Shown one piece after another: positions 1-7,673 of a stretch of 64,000 nucleotides of DNA. This stretch comes from Fen-999 sp964530115 (lineage in GTDB: Bacteria; Pseudomonadota; Gammaproteobacteria; Burkholderiales; Rhodocyclaceae). Both the position numbers and the translations under genes were made by a program. Where the stretch lies: NCBI GenBank assembly GCA_964530115.1, contig CAZGYD010000104.1, positions 1 through 64,000 on the forward strand, in the 5' to 3' direction. The first letter of the stretch is position 1. Each line of letters begins with the position of its first letter. The notes under the pieces were generated by a model. The model did not search any database, was not told the DNA's origin, and saw only the letters and a list, made by a program, of their open reading frames with translations.

Positions 1-94
1 TCAACTGACTTAGCGTTCTGTGTTTTTTTTTTTTGACGATCACGCGACCACTGATATCTACACAGGGCTGCTCGTCAGCAGCGCCAGATGGTAA
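1..94. other. Left-edge sequence with a 12-T run; possible assembly end
   Basis: This stretch is AT-richer than everything after it and carries a run of 12 T at 23-34. The reading frame of the RNase E-like tail that follows is closed by TAA at 92-94, so the upstream part of that gene is not joined in frame. I see no gene here. A contig end, chimeric read or adaptor remnant is the simplest reading; a real rearrangement next to rne is the alternative. Confidence 0.4.
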
Positions 95-220
95 CAAGCG
101 ACAGCGCCCCGCCCCGTGGCCGCGGCCGAACCCGAGCCGCCGAAGCCCGGCCGCAAGCCAAAGCCGCCCGTCGTGATCGTCGAAGAGCCGCTGCAAATGG
201 TCGAGACCCGGCGCGATTGA
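95..220 (+). CDS. rne: C-terminal tail of ribonuclease E (partial)
   Basis: The plus frame ending in TGA at 218-220 gives about 41 residues: a Pro/Ala/Lys-rich stretch and then VVIVEEPLQMVETRRD. Low-complexity Pro/Ala/Lys-rich C-termini closing with a short motif of the QVET/QIET kind are typical of proteobacterial RNase E, the degradosome scaffold and endonuclease. A UUCG-capped hairpin follows the stop. The rest of the gene is missing because the frame is closed at 92-94. The assignment rests only on this tail. Confidence 0.45.
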   Translation, partial: QATAPRPVAAAEPEPPKPGRKPKPPVVIVEEPLQMVETRRD

Positions 221-244
221 CCGGTTCGTGCGGGAACGGCAGAG

Positions 245-266
245 AACGGCCGCTTCGGCGGCCGTT
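245..266. terminator. Hairpin with UUCG loop between rne tail and phosphatase gene
   Basis: A perfect 9-bp stem (AACGGCCGC / GCGGCCGTT) closes a TTCG tetraloop. It lies between the stop of the rne tail and the stop of the convergent phosphatase gene, so it could end transcripts from both sides. There is no strong T tract on either side. Confidence 0.6.
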
Positions 267-267
267 G

Positions 268-738
268 CTATTTCCGCGGACGGATTTCCTCGATCAGGCC
301 GGCAGCGGCCTGTTCGACGAGGTCGAGCACGCGCTCGAAATCTTCCGGTCCGCCGTAATACGGGTCGGGGACCTCGTCCCCATCGGCTTCGCGGGCGAAC
401 TCGAGGAACAGGCGGAGGCGATGATGCTCGCCTTCCGGGCAGGCCTCACGCAGGAGGGCGAGATTGTCGCGGTCCATCGCCAGGATCAGATCGAAACGGC
501 GAAAGTCAGCCGCCGTAACACGCCGTGCGCGCAGGGTGGAGAGGTCATAACCCCGGCGTCGGGCTGCGGCCTGGGCGCGCGGATCGGGTGCGGCGCCCAC
601 GTGGTATCCGTGCGTTCCAGCGGAATCCACCTCGACGTGGCCAGCGAGGCCGGCCCGCTCGACATGGGTGCGGAATACGCCCTCGGCGGTCGGCGAGCGG
701 CAGATGTTGCCCATGCAGACGAACAGGACGCGGATCAT
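268..738 (-). CDS. Low-molecular-weight protein-tyrosine phosphatase
   Basis: 156 aa, the usual size of the family. The P-loop near the N-terminus reads CMGNICRS, giving the CX5R signature with nucleophile Cys8 and Arg14. The general-acid motif is PDPYYGG, with Asp125. These cytosolic enzymes dephosphorylate tyrosine-phosphorylated proteins, often BY-kinases, but no kinase or capsule gene is nearby, so the substrate is unknown. Residues 72-80 (RRVTAADFR) are encoded by a copy of dispersed motif A; the same region is also conserved in relatives, so the protein is not visibly damaged. The gene converges on rne. Confidence 0.93.
   Translation of the reverse strand: MIRVLFVCMGNICRSPTAEGVFRTHVERAGLAGHVEVDSAGTHGYHVGAAPDPRAQAAARRRGYDLSTLRARRVTAADFRRFDLILAMDRDNLALLREACPEGEHHRLRLFLEFAREADGDEVPDPYYGGPEDFERVLDLVEQAAAGLIEEIRPRK
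501..527 (+). repeat. Family A dispersed motif, copy 1 (inside phosphatase gene)
   Basis: GAAAGTCAGCC, centre GCC, GTAACACGCC. There is one change (C to G) in the first heptamer. It lies antisense within the phosphatase gene. Confidence 0.7.
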
Positions 739-827
739 TTCAGGTGCCCGGTGTTGGTTTCATCGAAAAGGGGATGCATGTTACTGGCCGGCTGGCGTAG
801 CGGTAGCGATCACGTTTAGAATAATGT

Positions 828-856
828 TTGATGCGTCAATTAGACGCGATTATGAC
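828..856 (+). promoter_or_regulatory. Candidate sigma70 promoter with dyad for isocitrate dehydrogenase
   Basis: TTGATG at 828-833 and TATGAC at 851-856 are separated by 17 bases. The spacer contains the inverted repeat GCGTC-AATTA-GACGC (833-847), a possible operator. It lies 54 bases upstream of the start codon of the next gene. The hexamers are imperfect, so this is an inference. Confidence 0.35.
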
Positions 857-910
857 AAAGCGGCTGGAGTCCTCGTCCGCCCAAAACAAACCTGAAGAGT
901 GGAGCCCGAC

Positions 911-1957
911 ATGTCATCCTCTGTCCCCCTTTCGATACCGGCCACACTGATTCCCGGCGACGGCATCGGCCCGGAGATCACCGAGGCCACGCTGCTTGCA
1001 CTCGACGCTTTGGGTGCGCCATTCGAATGGGACCGCCAGGTGGCGGGCGCCGCGGGGGTCGCCAGTTGCGGCGATCCCCTGCCCCCCTCCTGCCTGGAGA
1101 GCATCCGCCGGACACGACTGGCGCTCAAGGGGCCGCTGGAGACACCGGTCGGTGGCGGCTGGCGTTCCTCCAACGTGCGCCTGCGCGAAGAGTTCAAGCT
1201 CTATGCCAACCTCCGGCCGGCGAAAACGATCATACCGGGCGGACGCTACGAGAACATCGACCTGGTGCTCGTGCGCGAGAACAACGAGGGGCTCTACATG
1301 GGCTACGAGCATTTCATCCCGATCGACGGCGATCCACACGCGGTCGGCATGAGCACGGGCATCAACACCCGCCAGGGCTGCCGGCGCATCCTGCGTTTCG
1401 CTTTCGATTACGCGATCCGCAAGGGCCGGCGCAAGGTGACGGTGGTGCACAAGGCCAACATCATGAAGGCGCTCACCGGCATCTTCCTCGAAACGGCGCG
1501 CCAGATCCATGCCGAGGAGTACAAGGACAGGATCGCCCTCGAGGAGATCATCGTCGACGCCTGTGCGATGAAATTGGTGATGAACCCCTGGCAGTTCGAC
1601 GTGCTGGTGACCACGAACCTGTTCGGCGACATCCTCTCGGACGAGATCGCCGGTCTGGTCGGGGGATTGGGCATGGCGCCCGGGGCCAACATCGGCGAGC
1701 ATGCCGCGATCTTCGAGGCGGTGCATGGCTCAGCGCCGGACATTGCCGGCAAGGGCATCGCCAATCCGGTCGCGCTGATGCTCGCCGCGGCCATGATGCT
1801 CGACCACGTCGGCCGTGCCGATCTCGGCGACCGCCTGCGCAGGGCCATCGACGAAACCCTCAACATCGACAACGTGCGCACGGGCGATCTTGGCGGCACG
1901 GCGACGACCCGGGCGTTTGCCGAGGCGCTCGCCCGACGGATCCGCGCTTCCGGCTGA
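911..1957 (+). CDS. NAD-dependent isocitrate dehydrogenase
   Basis: 348 aa protein of the isocitrate/isopropylmalate dehydrogenase family, which oxidatively decarboxylates isocitrate to 2-oxoglutarate in the TCA cycle. Visible motifs are the N-terminal IPGDGIGPEI, the substrate loop SSNVRLREEFKLYANLRP, the Lys-containing VVHKANIMK, the metal site NLFGDILSDEIAGLVGG and the cofactor loop HGSAPDIAGKGIANP. The length and loop resemble the short NAD-type enzyme of betaproteobacteria more than the ~417-aa NADP enzyme; tartrate or homoisocitrate dehydrogenase is a less likely alternative. ATG at 911 is preferred over the in-frame GTG at 899 because GGAG lies six bases upstream of it. A family B repeat follows the stop directly. 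Confidence 0.88.
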   Translation: MSSSVPLSIPATLIPGDGIGPEITEATLLALDALGAPFEWDRQVAGAAGVASCGDPLPPSCLESIRRTRLALKGPLETPVGGGWRSSNVRLREEFKLYANLRPAKTIIPGGRYENIDLVLVRENNEGLYMGYEHFIPIDGDPHAVGMSTGINTRQGCRRILRFAFDYAIRKGRRKVTVVHKANIMKALTGIFLETARQIHAEEYKDRIALEEIIVDACAMKLVMNPWQFDVLVTTNLFGDILSDEIAGLVGGLGMAPGANIGEHAAIFEAVHGSAPDIAGKGIANPVALMLAAAMMLDHVGRADLGDRLRRAIDETLNIDNVRTGDLGGTATTRAFAEALARRIRASG

Positions 1958-2110
1958 GCGCTTGTGAAAAAATTCGTCGCGAGCGGGCCGATGACAAGGC
2001 GCACGGAGCGCAGCGACCGAGACATAACGAGGAGTCAGGCGAGGAAGCGAGCACCGCGCAACGCAGTCAGCGGGTCGCGCAGCAGAATTTTTGACAAGCT
2101 CTGAGCGCGC
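1958..2110 (+). repeat. Family B hairpin element, copy 1
   Basis: It starts at the base after the TGA of the isocitrate dehydrogenase. The left arm GCTTGTGAAAAAATTCG is complementary to the right arm, whose reverse complement reads GCTTGTCAAAAATTC. The interior shares CAAGGCGC, CGGAGC, AGGCGAG, CGAGCACC and CGCAACGCA with the copy at 9373-9516. It fills almost the whole gap down to family A copy 2. Confidence 0.65.
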
Positions 2111-2111
2111 C

Positions 2112-2138
2112 GAAACTCAGCCGTCGTAACACGCCGGC
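2112..2138 (+). repeat. Family A dispersed motif, copy 2
   Basis: A consensus copy: GAAACTCAGCC, centre GTC, GTAACACGCC, followed by GGC. It abuts the end of a family B element and lies six bases from the stop of the ankyrin gene. Confidence 0.85.
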
Positions 2139-2144
2139 CGAGGG

Positions 2145-2786
2145 CTATTCGCGCGCGCCTTTGCTGGCGAGGTAATCGGCGATCTCGGCATTTCCGGCCT
2201 GGCGGGCGATCACCAGCGCCGTTCTACCCTCCCGATCGACGAGATTCAGGTCGGCGCCCGCCTCGACGAGCAGGCGGACGACCTCCGGATGGCCGTTTTT
2301 CGCTGCCAGCATCAGTGCGGTCTGTTCATTGGGCGCCCGGTCGTTTGCCGGCGCCTTCTTTCCGAGCAGGTAGCGTACGCTCTCGGCATGGCCATTGAAC
2401 GCCGCGTAATGGAGCGGCTGCCAGCCCGGCGCGTTGATCTCGCCCCCCGCTTCGACGAGGCGCCGGAGCACATCGAGGTGACCGTTGAGCGCGGCCATGC
2501 CGGGGGCGGTGTCGCCGTAGCGGTTCCTCTTCTTCACATTGGCGCGGTTCTTGAGCAGGAAACCGACGAGTTCCACGTTGCCGTGCGTCGCTGCGTACAT
2601 CAGCAAGGTGGTGCCCGCCGGATCCGAGGTGTTCGGATCCATGCCCCGCTGGACCAGGTTCATGACCACCTCGGCGCGGTTGTCGCGTGCCGCGACGAGA
2701 ATATCCTCATAGACGCCGGAGAGCGCCGACGGCGCATGGACGAGCATCAACGACACGAGCAGCAGGGAGCGGGCGAGTTGGCGCAT
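2145..2786 (-). CDS. Exported ankyrin-repeat protein
   Basis: 213 aa starting at ATG 2786; a TTG at 2792 is a weaker alternative. The first ~24 residues form a signal peptide (RQLARSLLLVSLMLVHAPSALS). Five or six ankyrin repeats follow, with repeated GxTxLMYAATHG- and AALNGHLDVLRRLVEAG-type helices, filling the rest of the protein. Ankyrin repeats bind other proteins, so a periplasmic scaffold or inhibitor is likely, but the partner is unknown. The start is two bases past the tatD stop, so it is the last gene of the mltG-tmk-holB-pilZ-tatD operon. Confidence 0.85.
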   Translation of the reverse strand: MRQLARSLLLVSLMLVHAPSALSGVYEDILVAARDNRAEVVMNLVQRGMDPNTSDPAGTTLLMYAATHGNVELVGFLLKNRANVKKRNRYGDTAPGMAALNGHLDVLRRLVEAGGEINAPGWQPLHYAAFNGHAESVRYLLGKKAPANDRAPNEQTALMLAAKNGHPEVVRLLVEAGADLNLVDREGRTALVIARQAGNAEIADYLASKGARE

Positions 2787-2788
2787 GG

Positions 2789-3556
2789 TCAAACAGAGAC
2801 AGCGAACAGGCGGCAGAAGTTCGCCGTCGTCGCCCGCCCCACTTCCTCGACCGGAATTCCGCGCACGCGCGCGAGCTCCTCGGCGACATGGCGAACGAAG
2901 GCCGGCTCGTTGGTCTTGCCGCGATGCGGGACCGGAGCGAGATAAGGCGCGTCGGTTTCGATCAGCAAGCGGTCGAGTGGCAGTTCCGCAGCGATTTCCC
3001 GGAGGTTCGCCGCGTTCTTGAAGGTGACGATGCCGGAAAAGGAGACGTGAAACCCGAGGTCGATCGCCTTCCAGGCCGTTTCGCGATCCTCGGTGAAACA
3101 GTGGAATACCCCGCCGACCTCACCGGCCTTTTCCTCTTCCAGGATGCGCAGGGTGTCCTCCTTTGCGGCCCGGCTATGGATGATCAGGGGCTTGCCGCTT
3201 CGTCGAGCCGCCTCGATGTGGATGCGAAAGCGCATGCGCTGCCAGCCGGCGTCGCCTTCGATCCGGTAATAGTCGAGGCCCGTCTCGCCGATGGCGACCA
3301 CCTTCGGATCGCCGGCGAGGCGTACCAGCGTCTCGACGTCGGCATCACACCCTTCACGGGTGTCCGGATGCACGCCGACCGCGGCAAACACGCGGGGGTA
3401 CGCCTGCGCGATCGCCATCACGGCCGGGAAGCGTTCGAGCGTCACCCCGGCGCACAGCGCCGCGACGACGCCGGCTTCCGCCATCCTCGCAGTGAGGCCG
3501 GGCAAATCGGCCGCCAGCTCCGGAAAATCGAGATGGCAGTGGGAATCGACGAACAT
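2789..3556 (-). CDS. tatD: TatD family metal-dependent DNase/hydrolase
   Basis: 255 aa, normal for the family. The TIM-barrel hydrolase metal ligands are visible in FVDSHCHLDF (His6, His8), GETGLDYY, IIHSRAA, FHCFTED and ETDAPYLAP. Such enzymes are cytosolic 3'-5' exonucleases or deoxyribonucleases. The start at 3556 is chosen because the FVDSHCHLD motif must be N-terminal; the longer open frame upstream lacks family similarity. It is located after pilZ, as in many proteobacteria. Confidence 0.93.
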   Translation of the reverse strand: MFVDSHCHLDFPELAADLPGLTARMAEAGVVAALCAGVTLERFPAVMAIAQAYPRVFAAVGVHPDTREGCDADVETLVRLAGDPKVVAIGETGLDYYRIEGDAGWQRMRFRIHIEAARRSGKPLIIHSRAAKEDTLRILEEEKAGEVGGVFHCFTEDRETAWKAIDLGFHVSFSGIVTFKNAANLREIAAELPLDRLLIETDAPYLAPVPHRGKTNEPAFVRHVAEELARVRGIPVEEVGRATTANFCRLFAVSV

Positions 3557-3578
3557 GGCCAAGGCGGCGGGAACGGGA

Positions 3579-3956
3579 TCAGAGGGTATTGGTCGGCCGC
3601 GGCGAATCGAGATGGCCGGCGAGGATGGCCTCGATCCGCTGACGCAGGATCCGGCCGCTCTCGTCGGCGCTGAACTGGACGCCGATGCCCTGCGGCTTGC
3701 TGCCCTGCGCACCGGCCGGCGTCACCCAGACCACCTTGCCCGCGAGCGGCAGGCGCGTCGGATCGTCGAGCAGCGTGAGCAGGATGAAGACTTCGTCGCC
3801 AAGTTTGTACTCTCGAGTGGTCGGGATGAACAGGCCGCCTTGGGCGATGAAAGGCATATAGGCCGCGTAGAGCGCCGACTTGGAATTGATGTTGAGCGAA
3901 AGCACGCTCGGCCGGGCGCCGGGGCCCTTGGCGGGCGGTGGTGTCGTCTCGTTCAT
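3579..3956 (-). CDS. pilZ: PilZ-domain protein of type IV pilus biogenesis
   Basis: 125 aa, a single PilZ domain. It lacks the canonical RxxxR c-di-GMP motif at the N-terminus, as expected for the PilZ orthologue itself, and has the strand region GGLFIPTTREYKLGDEVFILLTL and a GIGVQF motif. PilZ assists the PilB/FimX machinery for pilus extension in other proteobacteria. It sits in the conserved tmk-holB-pilZ-tatD order and overlaps the holB stop by four bases (ATGA). Pilus structural genes are not in the window. Confidence 0.88.
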   Translation of the reverse strand: MNETTPPPAKGPGARPSVLSLNINSKSALYAAYMPFIAQGGLFIPTTREYKLGDEVFILLTLLDDPTRLPLAGKVVWVTPAGAQGSKPQGIGVQFSADESGRILRQRIEAILAGHLDSPRPTNTL

Positions 3957-4991
3957 GGAGCCTGTCTGCCGCCCTCGGGCGCGAGTGCGCGCAGATAGCG
4001 CATCGCCATTTCCTCGAGGAAAAGACGCGGGTTCAGGGGATGAGAGGCCAGCGAACGCATCTTCACGAGCTCATTGTAACAACGGATCAGGCCGGAGACC
4101 GTCGCCCGGTCCCCGGCCCGTGAGAGCGCCGCGGATGCGTGATGGCGGGCGCGTCCCGCCAGTTTCATCGAAACGAGGTCGAAGACCCATTTCTGCAACA
4201 GGCCGACGAGGATTTCCATGGTCAGCCCGCCATCCCCTTTGCCTTGCAAGTGGGTTTCCCAGCGGGCGGCGAGCGCAAGAGGGTCGCTACCGGGATCGGA
4301 GAGCGTACCGACGAAGCCGAGGATCGCCGGCAGCCTGCCCCGCCGTTGCTCCTCCAGCGCGAGAAGCGGCGCAAAACCGAGGAGCGGCAGGAGCTCGGCC
4401 GCCTGCGCGCCGCCGCTTTTGCTAAGCCAGGCGCGCGCCTCGTCGGCCCCCGGCCGGGGCAGCCGAACCATCCGGCAGCGACTCCGGATCGTCGGCAGTA
4501 GGCGTCGCCACTGAGAGGATACCAATATGAAATAGACACTTGCAGGTGGTTCTTCGAGTATCTTGAGAAGCGCGTTCGCCGCGGCCGCATTCATCGCTTC
4601 GGCCGGATCGATGACGACGACCCGCGCTCCCTTGCGGTGCCCGCCGACGAAAACGAAGTCCTCGAGCGCCCGGATCTGCTCGATGCGGATCTGCGTGCTC
4701 GCCTTTTTCCCCTCGTCGCCGCGCGGCTCGGCCTCGGTCTCCATGTCGGCCTCCGGGACGACGAGCCGGACGTCCGGGTGATTGCCGGCAGCGAACCAGC
4801 GGCACGCCGGGCACCGGCCGCAGGCCGGTGCCTCCGCCGACAAGTCGCCTTCGCAAACGAGCCGCGCGGCGAGTGCGTCGGCGAAGGCGCGCTTGCCGAT
4901 GCCCGGCGGTCCCGCGAGAAGCAGCGCGTGCGGCAGGCCAGCCGGGACGGCCCATAGCGCCCGCCACACCGCCTCGTGCCAGCTAATACAT
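3953..4991 (-). CDS. holB: DNA polymerase III delta-prime subunit; start region out of frame
   Basis: About 340 aa. It is the clamp-loader subunit delta-prime, with the AAA+ P-loop AGPPGIGKRAF, the zinc-binding segment around ACGRCPACRWF, and the sensor region LLKILEEPP. The gene lies between tmk and pilZ as usual. The start is a problem. The natural ATG (4991-4989) directly follows the tmk TAA, but in that frame translation hits TAG after two codons. The homologous frame (ISWHEAVWRAL) is one base away and has no ATG between 5059 and the homologous N-terminus, only TTG at 5023 and 5011 and GTG at 4969. Removing one T near 4986 would give a normal start, Met-Tyr-Ser-Trp. This could be a sequencing error, a real frameshift or an unusual start. 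Confidence 0.85.
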
Positions 4992-5609
4992 TTATATTCC
5001 GTATGTTGCAATGATATCCTCAAGTTGTTTCTGGATATCGTCGACGCTCCCGCGCGCATCCACGACGCGGATTCGCTGCGGATGCGCGGCCGCGCGCCTC
5101 AGGTACTCGGCCCGTACCTTGGTGAAAAACGTTTCCTTTTCCCGCTCGAAGCGATCGAGTTCCCGGTGCATGCCCGCCACCCGCGTGCGTGCGATTTCAG
5201 CCGGAACATCGAAGAGGAGCGTCAGGTCGGGCTGCAGTTCGCCCTGCACCCAGCGTTCGAGGGCTGCGAGCTTGTTGCGCTCCAGGCCGCGTCCGCCGCC
5301 CTGGTAGGCGAAGCTCGCATCGGTGAACCGGTCGCAGACCACCCAGTCGCCGCGCTCCAGGGCCGGCGCGATGACCTGGGCGATGTGCTCCCGGCGCGCC
5401 GCGAACATCAGCAGGGCCTCGGTCTCGATGTGCATCGGCTCGGAGAGCAGCAACGTCCGCAGTTTTTCCCCGAGCGGCGTTCCGCCAGGCTCGCGGGTCT
5501 GCACGACCGTGCGCCCCGCGTCCCGGAGCCTGCCGACCAGCCATTCGAGATGGGTGCTCTTGCCCGCGCCGTCGAGCCCCTCGAGGGTGATGAACCTGCC
5601 CCGCGCCAC
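4992..5609 (-). CDS. tmk: Thymidylate kinase
   Basis: 205 aa, phosphorylates dTMP to dTDP. The P-loop is LEGLDGAGKST near residue 10. The DR(Y/F)xxS motif appears as CDRFTDASFAYQGGGRG, and the LID region follows near FDVPAEIARTRV. I chose the GTG start at 5609: it follows the mltG stop immediately, has GGGGAG seven bases upstream, and gives the familiar N-terminus (V)ARGRFITLEG. A GTG at 5630 would overlap mltG. Its TAA is fused to the expected holB start (TAAATG). Confidence 0.95.
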   Translation of the reverse strand: MARGRFITLEGLDGAGKSTHLEWLVGRLRDAGRTVVQTREPGGTPLGEKLRTLLLSEPMHIETEALLMFAARREHIAQVIAPALERGDWVVCDRFTDASFAYQGGGRGLERNKLAALERWVQGELQPDLTLLFDVPAEIARTRVAGMHRELDRFEREKETFFTKVRAEYLRRAAAHPQRIRVVDARGSVDDIQKQLEDIIATYGI

Positions 5610-5610
5610 G

Positions 5611-6615
5611 TCATTCTCCCCTTCCGCCACGTTTCTGGTACTTGGCTACGGCCCGATTATGCTCTTCGAGGGTCCGCGAAAATACACTGCTGCCGTCGCC
5701 GCGGGCGACGAAGTAGAACTTGTCGGTCGCGGGCGGTTGCAGGGCCGCCCGGATCGATGCGAGCCCCGGCATGGCGATCGGCGTGGGCGGCAGGCCGGGG
5801 CGTGTGTACGTGTTGTAGGGCGTGTCGGTGACGAGATCCCGCTTGCGCAGGTTGCCGTCGAAGGCCGCACCCAGGCCGTAGATCACCGTCGGATCCGTTT
5901 GCAGCGGCATGCCGGCCCGAAGCCGGTTGACGAACACCGAGGCGACCAGCGGCCGGTCGCCGGGCAGCCCGGTCTCCTTTTCGACGATCGAGGCCATGAT
6001 CAAGGCCTCGTAGGGGTTGCGGTAGGGCACCGACGGATCGCGGCGTTGCCATTCGGCCGCAAGATGGCGCTGCATGGCGCGGTAGGCGCGGCCGAGGATG
6101 GCCAGATCGCTGGTGTGCCGGGCGAAGAGATAGGTATCGGGGAAAAAGAGTCCTTCGGGATGGGCTTCGGGAATGCCGGCCCGGCGCAGGACCTCGGCGT
6201 CGCTGAGCCCCGCGGTATCGTGGCGGACGTTCGGATCGGCGTCGAGCGCCGCGCGCAGCTGGCGAAACGTCCGGCCTTCGACGAGCAGGAATTCCGCCTG
6301 GCTGACGTCGCCGGCGGTGAGCTTGGTGAGCAGCTCCCAGGGCGTGATGCCGGCCGCGATCTCGTAGCTGCCGGCCTTGATCGCGTTGGCCTTGCCGGCC
6401 AGGCGGCCGAGCCAGGAGAACTGCCAGGGTGGGAAGCGGACGCCCGCAGCGGCCACTTCCCCCGCGACGGCCCGCAGCCCGAGCCCCGGGCGGACGTCGA
6501 ACTCGAGCGGCGAGCGCGCCAGTTCGACCGGGCGCAGGGCGAACCAGGCCATCCAGAGCATGAAGCCGGCGGCTGCGAGGGCGGCGAGTGCCGCCAGTCG
6601 GCGGAGGAAGCGCAT
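5611..6615 (-). CDS. mltG: Endolytic murein transglycosylase MltG (YceG-like)
   Basis: 334 aa, one N-terminal membrane helix (about residues 4-24), then the YceG/LysM-like and catalytic domains. The catalytic region carries IMASIVEKETGLPGDRPLVASVF with the active Glu, and downstream NTYTRPGLPPTPIAMPGLASIRAAL, both diagnostic. It cleaves nascent glycan strands in the periplasm and sets their length. The start at 6615 is chosen to begin just before the membrane helix. It is divergent from ygfZ across an 80-bp gap, as in many proteobacteria, and leads into tmk. Confidence 0.95.
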   Translation of the reverse strand: MRFLRRLAALAALAAAGFMLWMAWFALRPVELARSPLEFDVRPGLGLRAVAGEVAAAGVRFPPWQFSWLGRLAGKANAIKAGSYEIAAGITPWELLTKLTAGDVSQAEFLLVEGRTFRQLRAALDADPNVRHDTAGLSDAEVLRRAGIPEAHPEGLFFPDTYLFARHTSDLAILGRAYRAMQRHLAAEWQRRDPSVPYRNPYEALIMASIVEKETGLPGDRPLVASVFVNRLRAGMPLQTDPTVIYGLGAAFDGNLRKRDLVTDTPYNTYTRPGLPPTPIAMPGLASIRAALQPPATDKFYFVARGDGSSVFSRTLEEHNRAVAKYQKRGGRGE

Positions 6616-6695
6616 GGGAATCGGTGTCCGGGGGCTGCATATAATAAAGGCGAACCCCCAACTATCGATCCGCACGGCGGATCCGGAGAAGCCCC

Positions 6696-7664
6696 ATGGA
6701 CAACGACTGGCCCGCTTTTCTTTCGGGACAAGGCCTGCCCCCCGACGGCGAACACTTCGGCGACCCGGCAGGAGAGCTCGCCGCCGCGCGCGAGGGCACG
6801 GTGGTCGTGCCACTCGTCGATTTCGCGGCGATCCGCGCCTCGGGCGAGGAAGCTGCGACCTTCCTGCACAATCTGCTGACCAACGACATCCAGCATCTCC
6901 AGCCGGGCGCCGTGCGTTTCGCGGGCTTGTGCACGCCCAAGGGGCGGCTGCTCGCGACCTTCCACGTCTGGCGCGACGGCCCCGATTTCCTGCTCGCGCT
7001 GTCGGCCGACATCCGCGCCGCGATCCTGAAGAAGCTGTCGATGTACATCCTCCGGAGCAAGGTCAAGCTCGCGGAGGCGGACCTGGCGTTGGTCGGCCTT
7101 GCCGGCGCCGGCGCGCAGGCGCTGGCGGAACGTCATGGCGGGCTGCCGCTGGGTGGCACGCGTTTTCTCCTTGCCTTGCCGCCGGCAACGGCCATCACCG
7201 CCTGGCCCGATCTCGCCGCCTCGGCAACCCCCGCGGGTACCGCGGCCTGGCGCTGGCTGGAAATCGCTGCCGGCCAGCCACGGGTCATCGCCGCGACTCA
7301 GGAAGCCTTCGTGCCGCAGATGATGAACATGGAGCTGCCGACTGTCGCCGGCGTGAGCTTCACCAAGGGCTGCTATCCGGGACAGGAGATCGTCGCGCGC
7401 ACCCAGTACCTTGGCAAGGTCAAGCGGCGGATGTACCGCGCCCGCCTCGAAGTGCCGGCGGCGCCCGGCACCGACCTGTTTACGCCCGAATCCGGCGACC
7501 AGCACTGCGGAGCGATCGTCACCGTCGCGCCGTCCCCCGAGGGCGGCCTGGAATGCCTGCTGGTCGTGCAGACCTCGGGCGCGGGAGCCGGCGAGATCCA
7601 CGTCGGCACGCCGGACGGCCCGCGTGCGACCCTCGTCGATCCGCAGCCCTATCCGATCGACTGA
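6696..7664 (+). CDS. ygfZ: Folate-binding Fe-S/tRNA-modification protein YgfZ (IBA57-like)
   Basis: 322 aa, GcvT-like fold. It has the signature KGCYPGQEIVARTQYLGKVKRR with the conserved Cys. In E. coli YgfZ supports folate-dependent maintenance of radical-SAM Fe-S enzymes such as MiaB. The N-terminus contains the folate-fold segment GEEAATFLHNLLTNDI. It is divergent from mltG; the NRDE gene follows ten bases later in the same direction. Confidence 0.92.
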   Translation: MDNDWPAFLSGQGLPPDGEHFGDPAGELAAAREGTVVVPLVDFAAIRASGEEAATFLHNLLTNDIQHLQPGAVRFAGLCTPKGRLLATFHVWRDGPDFLLALSADIRAAILKKLSMYILRSKVKLAEADLALVGLAGAGAQALAERHGGLPLGGTRFLLALPPATAITAWPDLAASATPAGTAAWRWLEIAAGQPRVIAATQEAFVPQMMNMELPTVAGVSFTKGCYPGQEIVARTQYLGKVKRRMYRARLEVPAAPGTDLFTPESGDQHCGAIVTVAPSPEGGLECLLVVQTSGAGAGEIHVGTPDGPRATLVDPQPYPID

Positions 7665-7673
7665 TCCGGGCGG

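Noticed and set aside
899..911. GTG at 899 as start of the isocitrate dehydrogenase
   Set aside because: The ATG at 911 has a well-placed GGAG; the extra four codons add nothing conserved.
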